From an uncultured Victivallales bacterium (GTDB lineage: Bacteria; Verrucomicrobiota; Lentisphaeria; Oligosphaerales; JAFGRS01): DNA of 64,000 nt. Shown here piece after piece: positions 1 through 48,100 of this stretch. The DNA lies in contig CAILUI010000138.1 in NCBI GenBank assembly GCA_903837355.1, forward strand, positions 1 to 64,000, written 5' to 3'. Within the stretch, counting starts at the first letter, position 1. Each line of letters starts with the position of its first letter. Made by a program: the position numbers and the translations under genes. Under the pieces are notes generated by a model. That model searched no databases. It saw nothing but the letters and a program-made list of their open reading frames with translations, and was not told where the DNA came from.

Positions 1-393
1 GACAGAGACCGCCGCCACCTCGATGGCCTTACCGTCGATAGCCTCCACGAACTCCGCAAACGTAGCCCGATAGGAGTCGTGCTCGCTCACGGTCGCGGGG
101 GTCGCTCGTTCAGGATGGCTCTCGTAGACCTTCCAGGCGTCCTGCAGCTCCAAGGCCCTCCTCCGCACCGCCAGGCCCCTGGCATGCTTGACGTGGGCCG
201 AGATCACCTCTGTGACGGTCGCCCTGACAATGGGGACCATCTCCCTGGCCCTGGCGACAGCCTCCTTGGCATTCTTGGTCTTCAGGCTGACGGCCTTCCT
301 CTGGCCGTTTACCTGATATCTGAAGTAGTACCCGTCGTCGCCGGGTTTCTGGTAGACAGTCCCGACATCGAGTTTGACGCGCTTCTGAGCCAT
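1..393 (-). CDS. Tyrosine-recombinase (phage/island) integrase, N-terminal part, runs off window
   Basis: The reading frame is open from an ATG at 391-393 to the window edge, giving 131 codons with no stop. The product begins MAQKRVKLDVGTVYQK and continues with YYFRYQVNGQRKAVSLKTKN and an AKEAVARAREM helix. This pattern of a short beta-sheet arm-binding segment followed by a helix is what N-termini of phage and genomic-island tyrosine recombinases look like. The catalytic R-H-R-Y domain would lie outside the window, so the activity is inferred. An AGGGGG ribosome binding site lies about 8 nt upstream of the ATG. The gene starts about 120 bp downstream of the 3' end of tRNA-Val on the same strand, the usual place for an integrase whose element inserted into the tRNA 3' end. 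Confidence 0.7.
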   Translation of the reverse strand, partial: MAQKRVKLDVGTVYQKPGDDGYYFRYQVNGQRKAVSLKTKNAKEAVARAREMVPIVRATVTEVISAHVKHARGLAVRRRALELQDAWKVYESHPERATPATVSEHDSYRATFAEFVEAIDGKAIEVAAVSV

Positions 394-511
394 GCCCACA
401 TCCCCCTGGCGGATGGAAGTACCGGATATGGCCAAGATAGCACGGGACGAGGAGGAGGGAAGTGCGGAAACGGTACTTTATGGCACCTTTTCCGTAACAT
501 CGTAGCTAAAA
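394..511. other. Integrase-tRNA spacer, candidate attachment region
   Basis: Short non-coding stretch between the tRNA-Val 3' end and the integrase start. It contains an inverted pair CGGAAA / TTTCCG about 18 nt apart (near 469-498), a possible recombinase or accessory-protein site. The attachment core would normally be a copy of the tRNA 3' end. The second copy would be at the far end of the element, outside the window, so this is context only. Confidence 0.3.
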
Positions 512-588
512 TGGTGGGCGGTGAGGGACTCGAACCCCCGACTTTTTGGGTGTAAACCAAACGTTCTAACCAACTGAACTAACCGCCC
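512..588 (-). tRNA. tRNA-Val (anticodon UAC)
   Basis: A 77-nt cloverleaf can be folded by eye. The acceptor stem is GGGCGGT with ACCGCCC, the D arm GTTC with GAAC, and the anticodon stem TTTGG with CCAAA closing the loop TTTACAC, which gives anticodon TAC (valine, GTA codons). The T arm is GGGGG-TTCGAGT-CCCTC, and CCA is encoded at 512-514. It lies downstream of the EF-G gene on the same strand. The 3' end faces the partial integrase, which suggests it is the attachment site of an integrated element. The tRNA itself looks intact. Confidence 0.95.
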
Positions 589-648
589 GGCTAACGTTGC
601 AGGGCGCTGGGGCCCCCACAAAGCACTGTACTGTAGCCCGCAATCTGG

Positions 649-688
649 GCTTGGCGACCTTGACGGGGACGGGTCCCGTCGGCCAAGC
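649..688 (-). terminator. Hairpin after the EF-G gene
   Basis: GCTTGGC (649-655) pairs with GCCAAGC (682-688), with an inner GACGGG/CCCGTC stem, 5 nt past the EF-G stop codon at 693-695. No U-run follows on the minus strand, so it may be a weak or Rho-assisted terminator or a 3'-end stabiliser. Confidence 0.45.
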
Positions 689-692
689 GAGC

Positions 693-2750
693 CTACGACC
701 CGAAGCGCTGGTTGGCGATGTTGGCCGGAAGCTCCTGGTAACCGCAGGGCTCCATGCTGAAGGCACCACGCCCGCCGGTGAGCTTCGGCAGTGACTTGCT
801 GAAGCCGAACATCTCGGCCAAGGGCACCTGGCAGGAGATGCGTTTGGACTGACCGACCTGCGTCATCGCCTGGATGATGGCCCGCCGTGGCTGCAAGTAG
901 ACGGAGACATCGCCGACGCATTCCTCGGGACAGAGAACCTCGAGGCGCATCAGGGGTTCGAGGACGGCCGTCCCCACGTGGCTGATGGCGTGGTCAACGG
1001 CTTGGAGCACCGCCCCCACGACGGCGCCCTCGGTGCTCTTCTCCGTTACATTCAGAGTCGTCAACTCCGCCCCCACGTAGATCAGCGGGTAGCCGTGGTT
1101 ACCGCCCGTGCGCAGGCCGTCAGCCAAGGCCTTCTCGGCGGCGGCAACGAACGCCTTGGGCACCAGCACACGGTGGCGCAGGCTGCTGCTGACCAGGAAC
1201 AGTTCGCCACCGCGAGCCAGAGGCCGGAAACTCACTTCCACCTCGGCATAGAGTTCGGTCTCGCCGAGGACGCGGCTGAAGACCACGTGTTCTGTGGCCG
1301 CAGTTCGGAAGGTTTCGCGGTAGGCAACGCGCGGTTCACCGGTGCGAGCCTCGAGGCCGAACTCATCGGCAATGCGTTTGAGGTTGATCTCCAGGTGGAG
1401 TTCGCCCATCCCTGAAAGCAGGCGTTGACCGGTATCCTCATCCTGGTTCCGGGACAGCGTCTGGTCCTCGCGGCAGAGCAGATCCAGGACCTCGTCCAGA
1501 CGCTCCTTATCTTTGCTGTACTTGGGCTCGATGGCGATCGAGATGACGGGGTCAGGGAAGGCGATACGCTCGAAGGCAACGCGGCGACGCGGCTCACAAA
1601 GGGTATCGCCGATACCGCAGTCGCGCAGTCCCACGAGGCCAACGATATCGCCGGGCCCCACCTCCTGGATCATCTCGGTAGTCTTGGCGTAGATGCGCAG
1701 GAGTTGTTTGGGGCGGACACGCTCGCCGGAGCGACTGTTCAGCAAGGTATCCCCCGCCCGCAGCGTTCCCGCGTAGGTACGCAGATAGAAGAGGTCGGAG
1801 GACGCCGAAGCGGTGACCTTGAAGATGAGCCCGGCAAAGGGGGCCTGGGGATCGGCCGGGATGGGCACGGCTTCGTCCGTGCGCGGCTCGTGCCCCATGA
1901 CCTGTCCGATGTCCTCCGGGGAGGGCAGATAGGCCACGATCGCGTCAGTAAGCGGCTGGATACCGAGGCGGCGCTTGCCGCTGCCGAGCAGTACCGGGAC
2001 GATAGCTCGCTTGAGAGTGAGGGCACGAAGCTCGTCCCGCAGAAGGCATGCCGGTACCGGCTCGCCTTCGAGGTACAGCGTCGCGATGGCATCCGAGTGG
2101 TCTGCCAGTCTCTCGATCAGGTGTTCCCGACGGGCGGTCAGCAGGTCAAGGTGCTCGGCGGGTACGGCGCTGCGGATGACCTCGCGGTTATCCTCGCCGC
2201 CAAAGGTAATCAGTTCCTCCGTCACCAGGTCGAGTATGGCATGGAAGCCGTCCTCGATTCCCAGCGGCTCCTGAAGCGCCACGGCACAGGTGCCGAAGAC
2301 GCTATTGACCTCACCCAGGGCGCGATGGAACGAGGCGCCGATACGATCGAGCTTGTTGATAAAGGCGATCTTCGCGACGTGGTAGGCATCGGCCTGGCGC
2401 CAGACCTTCTCGCTCTGCGCTTCCACCCCCTCCACGCCGCTGAAGATGACGACAGCGCCGTCGATGACGCGCAAGGAACGCTCGACCTCGGCGGTGAAGT
2501 CAATGTGTCCGGGGGTATCGATGAGGTGGATGAAGTAATCGCCCCAGGGGATCGTGGCTGCCGCCGCCCGAATCGTGATCCCGCGAGCGCGTTCCTCAGG
2601 GAGGAAGTCCATGACGGTGGTGCCGTCGTCGATGCTGCCGTAGCGATGCGTTTGGCCCGAGTAGAACAGGATGCCTTCGGTCGTCGTCGTCTTGCCCGCA
2701 TCGATGTGGGCGATGATGCTGATGTTGCGGATATGGCTGATGTCGCTCAT
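693..2750 (-). CDS. fusA: Elongation factor G paralogue (translational GTPase)
   Basis: 685 residues, full length for EF-G (about 690-700). EF-G is a ribosome-dependent GTPase driving translocation or, in some paralogues, ribosome recycling. The G motifs are all visible: P-loop AHIDAGKT at residues 14-21, RGITI at 56-60, DTPGH at 78-82 and NKLD at 132-135. Later segments include GIQPLTDAIVAYLPSP (end of the G domain), SGMGELHLEI (domain III) and a C-terminal domain IV/V ending in GYQELPANIANQRFGS. The sequence style (REDQTL, GMGELHLEI) recalls EF-G2/GFM2-like members, so this could be a second EF-G rather than the housekeeping copy. No rpsL, rpsG or tuf is adjacent, which also fits a paralogue. 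A hairpin lies in the 72-bp gap after giant protein 1, and the tRNA-Val follows downstream. Confidence 0.93.
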   Translation of the reverse strand: MSDISHIRNISIIAHIDAGKTTTTEGILFYSGQTHRYGSIDDGTTVMDFLPEERARGITIRAAAATIPWGDYFIHLIDTPGHIDFTAEVERSLRVIDGAVVIFSGVEGVEAQSEKVWRQADAYHVAKIAFINKLDRIGASFHRALGEVNSVFGTCAVALQEPLGIEDGFHAILDLVTEELITFGGEDNREVIRSAVPAEHLDLLTARREHLIERLADHSDAIATLYLEGEPVPACLLRDELRALTLKRAIVPVLLGSGKRRLGIQPLTDAIVAYLPSPEDIGQVMGHEPRTDEAVPIPADPQAPFAGLIFKVTASASSDLFYLRTYAGTLRAGDTLLNSRSGERVRPKQLLRIYAKTTEMIQEVGPGDIVGLVGLRDCGIGDTLCEPRRRVAFERIAFPDPVISIAIEPKYSKDKERLDEVLDLLCREDQTLSRNQDEDTGQRLLSGMGELHLEINLKRIADEFGLEARTGEPRVAYRETFRTAATEHVVFSRVLGETELYAEVEVSFRPLARGGELFLVSSSLRHRVLVPKAFVAAAEKALADGLRTGGNHGYPLIYVGAELTTLNVTEKSTEGAVVGAVLQAVDHAISHVGTAVLEPLMRLEVLCPEECVGDVSVYLQPRRAIIQAMTQVGQSKRISCQVPLAEMFGFSKSLPKLTGGRGAFSMEPCGYQELPANIANQRFGS

Positions 2751-2771
2751 GCGGAGTCTTTCGGTAATGAG

Positions 2772-2802
2772 ACGGGGCTGCCCCGCTCGGGAGCAGCCCC
2801 GT
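2772..2802 (-). terminator. Hairpin between giant gene 1 and the EF-G gene
   Basis: ACGGGGCTGC (2772-2781) and GCAGCCCCGT (2793-2802) form a perfect 10-bp GC-rich stem with an 11-nt loop, about 20 nt past the giant-1 stop codon. There is no clear U-run on the minus strand (CTCATTACC follows). It probably ends or protects the 38-kb message. Partial read-through into the EF-G gene is possible. Confidence 0.5.
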
Positions 2803-2822
2803 AAAGTCGCCTCGTCAGACCG

Positions 2823-41282
<38,460 letters not shown>

Positions 41283-41289
41283 GACAGCT

Positions 41290-41295
41290 CTCCTT
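41290..41295 (-). promoter_or_regulatory. Ribosome binding site for the upstream start of giant gene 1
   Basis: AAGGAG, 7 nt before the ATG at 41280-41282. The internal ATG at 41166-41168 has its own AGGAGA (41178-41183), 9 nt upstream. The first site is at least as strong, which argues for an extended N-terminus before the signal peptide. Confidence 0.55.
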
Positions 41296-41516
41296 GCCGA
41301 GCCGGTTGGCTTCGTGCGGTGTCCGGGTCAGGGCACGAGCCCTCATTGGCGCTGTGCTTGAACTGTCGCCCCCCGTCTTCCCGTTGTGGGGGTTGGGCGG
41401 GGTGGTGTTCGAGCTCTGGCCCGGCTACCGGTGTCGTGGCTGGGTTGTTGTCTCTGGATCTCGTTCGGTACTACCTTGGTGCGCGGCGCTGGCCGACGGG
41501 TTGTGGGCGGGCATAT

Positions 41517-41532
41517 AGCATACCGTGTGCCA
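41517..41532 (-). promoter_or_regulatory. Sigma-54-like -24/-12 promoter for giant gene 1
   Basis: The minus strand reads TGGCACACGGTATGCT. Against TGGCAC-N5-TTGCW, the -24 hexamer is perfect, the GC of the -12 is in register, and one base differs (A for T). A GAGAT-N6-ATCTC inverted pair lies just upstream. An overlapping TATGCT could instead serve as a sigma-70 -10. Confidence 0.4.
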
Positions 41533-41638
41533 GAGATTGGGACATCTCCAGCGCCTGAAATCGGCTCAGAAGCTCCATTCCGTTCTCACTTTTGCAGAAC
41601 TGCAGTGGCTGCTCCACTCCTTCAGCGCAGTTTGGACG

Positions 41639-41682
41639 GCTGTCCGAGAGCGACCTTGCGGCCTTTCGCTCTGGCGGACAGC
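41639..41682 (-). terminator. Long hairpin after giant gene 2
   Basis: GCTGTCCG (41639-41646) pairs with CGGACAGC (41675-41682), and AGAGCG (41647-41652) with CGCTCT (41667-41672), with a 2-nt bulge. It lies about 16 nt past the giant-2 stop codon. No U-run follows on the minus strand, so termination strength is uncertain. Confidence 0.5.
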
Positions 41683-41697
41683 GGTCTTCTTCGGCGC

Positions 41698-42130
41698 TCA
41701 CCGGCCCTCGTTCCAGATGACCGTATCCTGGGCTGTGAAGACCCAGATTCCCATTGTGCTGTGGACGCTGGCAGAGCCATCGAGGGCGGGAATGTAGTAG
41801 CCGACAACGGGGTCCCACGCCCACACCGCAATAACCGTAGTACCATCCATTGGGTTCGGCGAGTCGGTGTACGGTGCCACCAGATTCCAGCCGTAGGTCA
41901 GGGGCACGCCACCGCTGGCGGGGGCGCCGCTCAATTCGAGGCTGAAGGCGGCGTTGGCGAAGGCCCAGTAGGCTCGGCCCGGAGTGACTTCAGCGGGGAC
42001 GGTGTAGCCGGCAGCGGTGGAGTACTGATAGAGGGCAATAAGGCGGGCATCGCCAAACAAGGCATCGAGGGAGTCGTCGTCGAGGGTGAGCGGGACGCCG
42101 ATCAGGTTCCATCCCGGCTTGAGGGCGAGG
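41698..42130 (-). other. C-terminal twin GWN module of giant protein 2
   Basis: Two repeats end the protein: KPGWNLIGVPL ... AAGYTVPAEVTPGRAYWAFA, then TYGWNLVAPY ... VWAWDPVVGYYIPA ... TMGIWVF, with the chain ending 13 residues later. Same plan as the end of giant protein 1. Confidence 0.6.
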
Positions 42131-45100
42131 GTGACCGTCTGCTTGGCGGCCACCGTGACCAGGAAGCGGAGGGTCTTGGGGGTAGCGGTGCCATTGACGA
42201 CGGCCTTGGTGGAAATTGTCGTCATGTCGATCGCGGCCCCGGCGGGGGCCCAGGTGGCATCGGCGGGGGTCAGGAAGCAAAGCGCCCCGCTCGGCAGGTT
42301 GGCGGGTAGCCAGGCGATGTTCCAGGTCTCGCCGGCAACGCTGCCGGGGACGGTGATGGCGAGCTGCCACTGCGCCTCGGTACTGATGCCGCGGATGTCC
42401 CAGGCGAGTTGTTCGCCGAAGGGGGCAAGGAGGTAGGCGCCGCCGCCGCTGATGAGAGGCGGTGTAGCGAGGTAGTCGCCATCGGGGAGCGCGAAGCTGT
42501 CGGAGGCACCGGGTTGCATTCCGAGACGCAGGGTCGTGTACGCGACACCACCGGTCTGGGTGATGACGAGATCGGCGAGGAAGCCACCGATAGTGACCGC
42601 GACGGTGGCGGCCGGGCTATTGGCCGTGCCATCGTTGACCGTGTAGGTAAACGAGTCGGGGCCGTTGTAACCGAGGTCAGGAGTGTACGTGATCAGGCGC
42701 GTGCCGCTGACGGGTCCGGGGCGGCTGTTGCTGAGGTCGCCGTGGGCGGGGTAGGCTGCCTGTCCGAGGGTGGGCAGGTTGAAGGTCAGGGGGTTGCCGT
42801 CGGGATCGGCACCTGACAGGGTGAGGTCGATAGCCTGGTCAACCCCGGTCTGGGCGGTGACGTTGGCGGCCGTCGGAGGCAGGTTGGCGGCACCGATCGT
42901 GACGATGAGGGGGCTGCCATAGGTGGTATTGGCGAAGGGGATGGTACCGCCCACGACGCGTAGTTCCACGGTGCCGGCGCTGGCCGTGAAGGTGGCCGTA
43001 CCGGCAGCCGTGGCCTTGAAAGCCAGGCGGGCGTAGAAGACGGGGGCGCCGTAGCCGTAGCCGGTGGCGACGGTGCCGCCGCCGAGCTCGATCACCTGGC
43101 CGGTCGCCTCGTTCAGAACAGCAGGGCTGAGCAGGAGGCCATTGAACGGCGCCTGAATGATGGTGACTGGAGCGAAAGCTTCAGCGTAGTCGACCTTGGC
43201 GGTGGTGAAGTCCAGGTCGAGGGGGCCGCCGCCGAAACCGGCAGAGGCGGAGACCTGAACGTAGACATCCACGTTGAAGGTGGCGCCAGGGGCCACAGAG
43301 GCGGGGCCGACGAGGCTGATGGTGGCGTTGGGGCCGGGGACCTTGGCGTCGTTGGCCAGCGCGGCGGACGCGGAACTGGCCTTCGTGGTCGTGAAGTTGG
43401 CGATGAGGATCAGCAGGTCGTAGTAGTCGACATCACCATCGTTATCGAAGTCGGCATCGAGGTCGGCGGGGCCGGGGTTGATCTTGCCGTACTCGGAGAT
43501 GAGTTCGAGGAGGTCGTAGTAGTCGACCAAGCCGTCGCCGTTGGCGTCGCCGGGGCGGCCGCTATCGACGATGCTGACGCTGGTCGCCTGCTCATCGACC
43601 TCGGCGTAGCCACCGCCGACGCTGCTGACGCTGGCGATGGTGGCAATGATGGTCTCGTTGCTTTCGGCGGTACCGTCGTTGGCGGTCTGGACCGTAACGA
43701 AGGTTGAGGTTTCCCCCGTACCGATAACGAGGTCAGATCCGGTGAGGCCCGAGACGGTGTAGTCGGTGCTTGGCGTCGCGCTGCCGGCAAAGGCCAGGGT
43801 GACGTTGACGGGCTCCGTGGCCGGTGCACTGAGGGTGGCGCGGATACGGAATGCGCCGCCCTCGTTGACCGAGGCTGGGCTGCCGTCGACGCTGAGGGTA
43901 ACGCCCTGGAGGATGGTGACGTTGAGCGCGGCGCCGAAGTTGGTGGAATCAGCGGGGACGGTGCCGATGGGGGGAGTAAGGACGAGACCGCTCAGGCCAG
44001 GGCCAGCAGCGATGGTGAGGGCACCGGCGCTGGTAGCGCGGAACGGGATCGTGGCGTAGAGCACGCCGGGGGCTGCGCCCTCCCCGAGGCCGTTGGCGGT
44101 CGTGGCGCCGCCAAGCTCATCGATGAGGCCGATACTGTTGTGCAGGGTGCCGCTGGTGAGGGTGTCACCGAGGGCGGTGAAGGCCGTCGAGAGAACCGCT
44201 GAGGGCGAGAAGCCGCCATCGACCGTGACCTGGGCGCGCGCGGCGGTGAAGTTCAGGTCCAGGGGCCCGCCACGGAAGCCTTGCGCGTCGGGGTTGTCTT
44301 CGCGAACGTAGACTTGGACGTTGAAGGTCTCGCCGACGGCGGCCGTGGAGGGGCCAACCAGGGTGACGACGACGGGGGGCGTGCCGAATGAGCTGACGGC
44401 GACCCCATCGCTGGTGGCGGTGTCGGAGCGGTTACCGACACTGTCGAAGGCGCGGACCTGGAAGTAGTAGGTGCGGCCGAGTTGGAGGGTGAGGGAGCCG
44501 GCCGTGCCGTTGGTGGCAACGGTGCTGGTCCAGGCAGTGATGGGAGCGGCAAAGCGGCGCACCTCGGTCTCGCCGGTGATCAGCCAGTCAGCGAGACCGC
44601 CAATGGCCATGACCAAGCCGTTGGAGCAGGAGATGAGGGTGTGGTAGCCACGGCCGCGGTTGAGGGCTGCTGAGGAGGTCCAGACGTCGTTGTCCGGGTT
44701 GTACTCCGCGGCGCTTGTGAGGAAGGTCGAGGCGCTGTTGATGCCGCCCGCAACCAAGACCGTACCGGTGCTTTCCACCCAGGCCGCGCCGAAGTGTGAG
44801 CGCGCGGTGGCCATGGGTGCCAGAGCGGACCAGGTTCCGGTCGCGGCATCGAAGCGGTCAACGGCGGCGGTGCGGGTACCGCCGCTAGCGGTACCACCGA
44901 TGGCCAGAAGGTCGCCGTCAGGCAGTTGGACGTGGGCGAAGTTGGCGCGAGCGGTGGGCATGGAGGTGGTGGACCAGCCGGGGCCGGGGGTGTAGACGTC
45001 GGTCGCGCTGAGTGCGCCATTGACGTTTTCACCGCCGAAGATAACCAGACGGCCATCGGTGAGGCAGTAGACGGCTGCGCCGGCGCGAGGTTGCGACAGC

Positions 45101-48100
45101 GAACCGGCGACGGTGACGGTATTGGCGGGAAGGCTGATCCGGTCGACGACGTCGCGGTAGCCGCTGAGTGCGGTGGTGGCGGGGCTGGTGTTATCGACGG
45201 CACCGCGTCCGCCGGCAACCCAGACACTGCCGTCGGCCATGAGGGCGGCGGCGGCGTTCTCGCGGGGAGTACCGAGGGTGGCGATCTGGCTCCATGACGT
45301 GGTCAAGTGGTTGTAGCGCTCGACGCTGCTGAGATAGGTTGAGCCATTGGAGCCACCGGCGACGATGACATCGCCGTCGGGGAGCGCCACCACGGCAGCG
45401 CCATAGCGGGCGTGCTGCAGGGGCCCGGTCAAGGTCCAGGCACCGGTGGCCGGGGTGTAGATCTCCACGGTGGCCAGAGCCGCGACGCCGGTCCAGCCGC
45501 CGATGGCCATGGTCCGTCCGTCGGCGAGGCGGGCCATGCCGAAGCGGGTACGCCCCTGATGGAGGGCTCCGAGGGCGGGGGTCGTACGCTTCTCCCAGCC
45601 GGCGGTAATGAGGCTGACATCGGTGACGATGCGGTATTGGTAGGTGGACAGTCCGGCATGGAGGTCAGTGAAGGGATCCCAGTTGCCGGAGAGGGTCGTG
45701 AGGGAGGCGGTGATGTCGATATCGGCGCCCAGACCGTCGCGGACAGCGGCGGGGACGGGCGGCTGCCGGTCGGGGCGGAAGCCATTCGAGAGTCCGGGCT
45801 GTCCCTGGTTGCCGACGAGGTCGAGGGCACGGACGGCGGCGTAGTAGAGCTGGTCATGCAGCAGTTGGCCGGCGCCGAGGTTAGCAGCGGCGGCGGCGAC
45901 GTTGCCGACGTTGGTCCAGGCGAGTTTCTGGGGATCGGTCGTCGGAGTGGGTACGGCGCCAACCTGGGTGAAGATGGCCCACTCATAGCTGGCGATACCG
46001 CTAGAGGGCTGAGCGGTGGCGCTGCTGTCGGCGAAGCCGGACCAGTTGGCGGCGACGGAGCTATCCGACGCCTGCCAGGTGATGTCAATGCCGGCGGCGG
46101 CGCCGTCGAGGACGGTGCCGGCGACCGGGGCGGCGGTGTCGACAACGACGCCGTCGGAGGTCTGCAGGGCGATGACATTGCCGCCGGCATCGACGGCGCG
46201 CACCTTGAAGTAGTAGGCGGTGGCGTCGCTGAGGGCAAGGCCGGGGAGAGTGGCATTGGTCGCCAGGGCAACCGCGGTCCAACCCGTCGTCGGATACCCG
46301 CTGGGGTCGGTGTTGTAGGCCACTTCGTAGTGGTGGGTGATGACACCGGGGACGGCGAGGCCCGACCAGTTGGCGGAGAGGGCGAGGGTTGACTTCTGGA
46401 AGTCGATATCCGCCCCGAGGCTGTCGTTGACGATGCCGACCGTGGGCAGGTTGCCGGCGACGATGAGGTAGCGCACGACATCGAGGCTGACGCCGTCGGC
46501 GAAGGTGACGCGGAGCACGGCGCTCCAGTTGAGGGTAAGCGGGTTGTCGGCGTGGACGTTCGGGATGAACTCCCCGAGTTTGGCGACCGCGACGACGGGC
46601 GTCAGGCCGCTATTGAGGGTGGCCCAGCCGCTGGTCGCTTCCAGTGGGGAGTGTCCCTCGGCGAAGTAGAGGACCCAGCCCGTCAGGTCGCTGGCAGCGA
46701 GATCGAGTTTGCCATTGACGTCGATGGGGTCGCCGCCGGCGAAGACGCGGTCGGTAGCCGGAGCCGTGAGCTGCAGGCGGAGGCTGAGAGCTGAGGCGAC
46801 GAGGGTCGCCGTCTGTTGGTTGGGGTTGGCGTCGGTGTCGGCGACCGCGCCGACCGCGCTGAAGCTGACTGCGGGGGCGCTGGTCAGGGTCAGCGGGGTC
46901 GCGAGCGTGAGGCGGGCGCTGGCGCCGGCCGCCAGCAGGCCGACGTTGCTGACGGTGTTAGCGGCAACGGCAAAGTCCGCGGGGATGACAGTGTTGGCCG
47001 CGGGCTCCAGCTTCTCGGAGAAGTCGAGGTCGATGGCGGTGGGCATGGCGACGCTGGCCGCAATGATGGCAGGGCCGGCTTGATCCGCCAGGGTGATGGC
47101 AGTGCCGAAGGGCTGCAGGGCGTTGGCAGCGGGGCTGAGGTCGGCGATGGCTTCGGCGCCGAGGTCGTCGTAGTCGAGGGCCGGCTCGGTCTCTGGGATG
47201 CTGTGATCAATGCCGGTCTCTGGGGCGAGAGCGCTGACGGCGAGGGTGAGGGTAGCGGCGGCGGGGTGGGTCAGGGCGCCGAGGGTGGCGCTGATGGCGA
47301 GGTCATTGGGGGAGAGGGTCCAGCCCGTGGAGCTGGCGACATTCACCGGTTCCGAGAGGACGAGGCGGACCTGGTCGACACGGCCGTCGGCGGTAACGTC
47401 GCGGTAGCCGGCGGTGATGACCACGGGCGGGGCTTTGTCGAGCGTGCCATCGAAAGCGGTGTCGGCGATCGGGAGGGTCACCGTGTCGAGGAGGGCACCG
47501 GTCGCAATGATGAGGGTGGGAACGTTCGTGCGGTGCGTACCCATGGCGTCGGTTCCGACCCCGGCGGTGGTGCCGGTAGCGTCGGTGTTCCAGTTCTTGG
47601 ACGCATCCGTCATATGGAGATAGATGACGACGAGGTCACCGTCCGCAGCGGAGACCAGCGAGGCGTTGTCGGGGTCGGTGCTGACAGCGTCAAACGGCAA
47701 CGTCGCGGCAGGGGCACCGCCGTCACTGATACCGATGGCGGCGATGGCGGCGGCGATTTCACCGGCGCTGTTCTCGATAGGTTCCGAGAAGGTGACCTTG
47801 AGGGTGTTGTCGTCGACGGTTTCCACGGTTTCCACGGTCGGGGGGATGGTGTCAATCTGGATGTGATGACCGTAGAGGGCCGTGGCGCTGCCGGGGGCGG
47901 GCAAGGTCAGGAGGGCCTGGTTGAGGGCGGGGGCGAGGTCGACGATGTTGCCGCCGGCGAAGGCAAGCGAGGTCGTGGCCGGGTAGTCCAAGTAGTAGGG
48001 ATCACGGCGATTGTCATCGGCGACGACGATGTAGCCAAACTGCAGAGTACGGCTGACGGCGGCGGGCTCATAGGAACAGAGGCGTTGGGCGGTCGCGGAG

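Larger units (their letters stand above)
41283..41697. other. Intergenic region between the two giant genes
   Basis: 415 bp without a credible gene. It holds a hairpin just after the giant-2 stop codon, a sigma-54-like element at 41517-41532 and the AAGGAG ribosome binding site of giant gene 1 at 41290-41295. The distance from the -12 element to the first ATG is about 235 nt, so a long leader is implied if that promoter is used. Confidence 0.7.

Noticed and set aside
309..560. Minus-strand frame across the tRNA-Val
   Set aside because: Its GGSSPSPP-type peptide is the usual false translation of a tRNA T arm.
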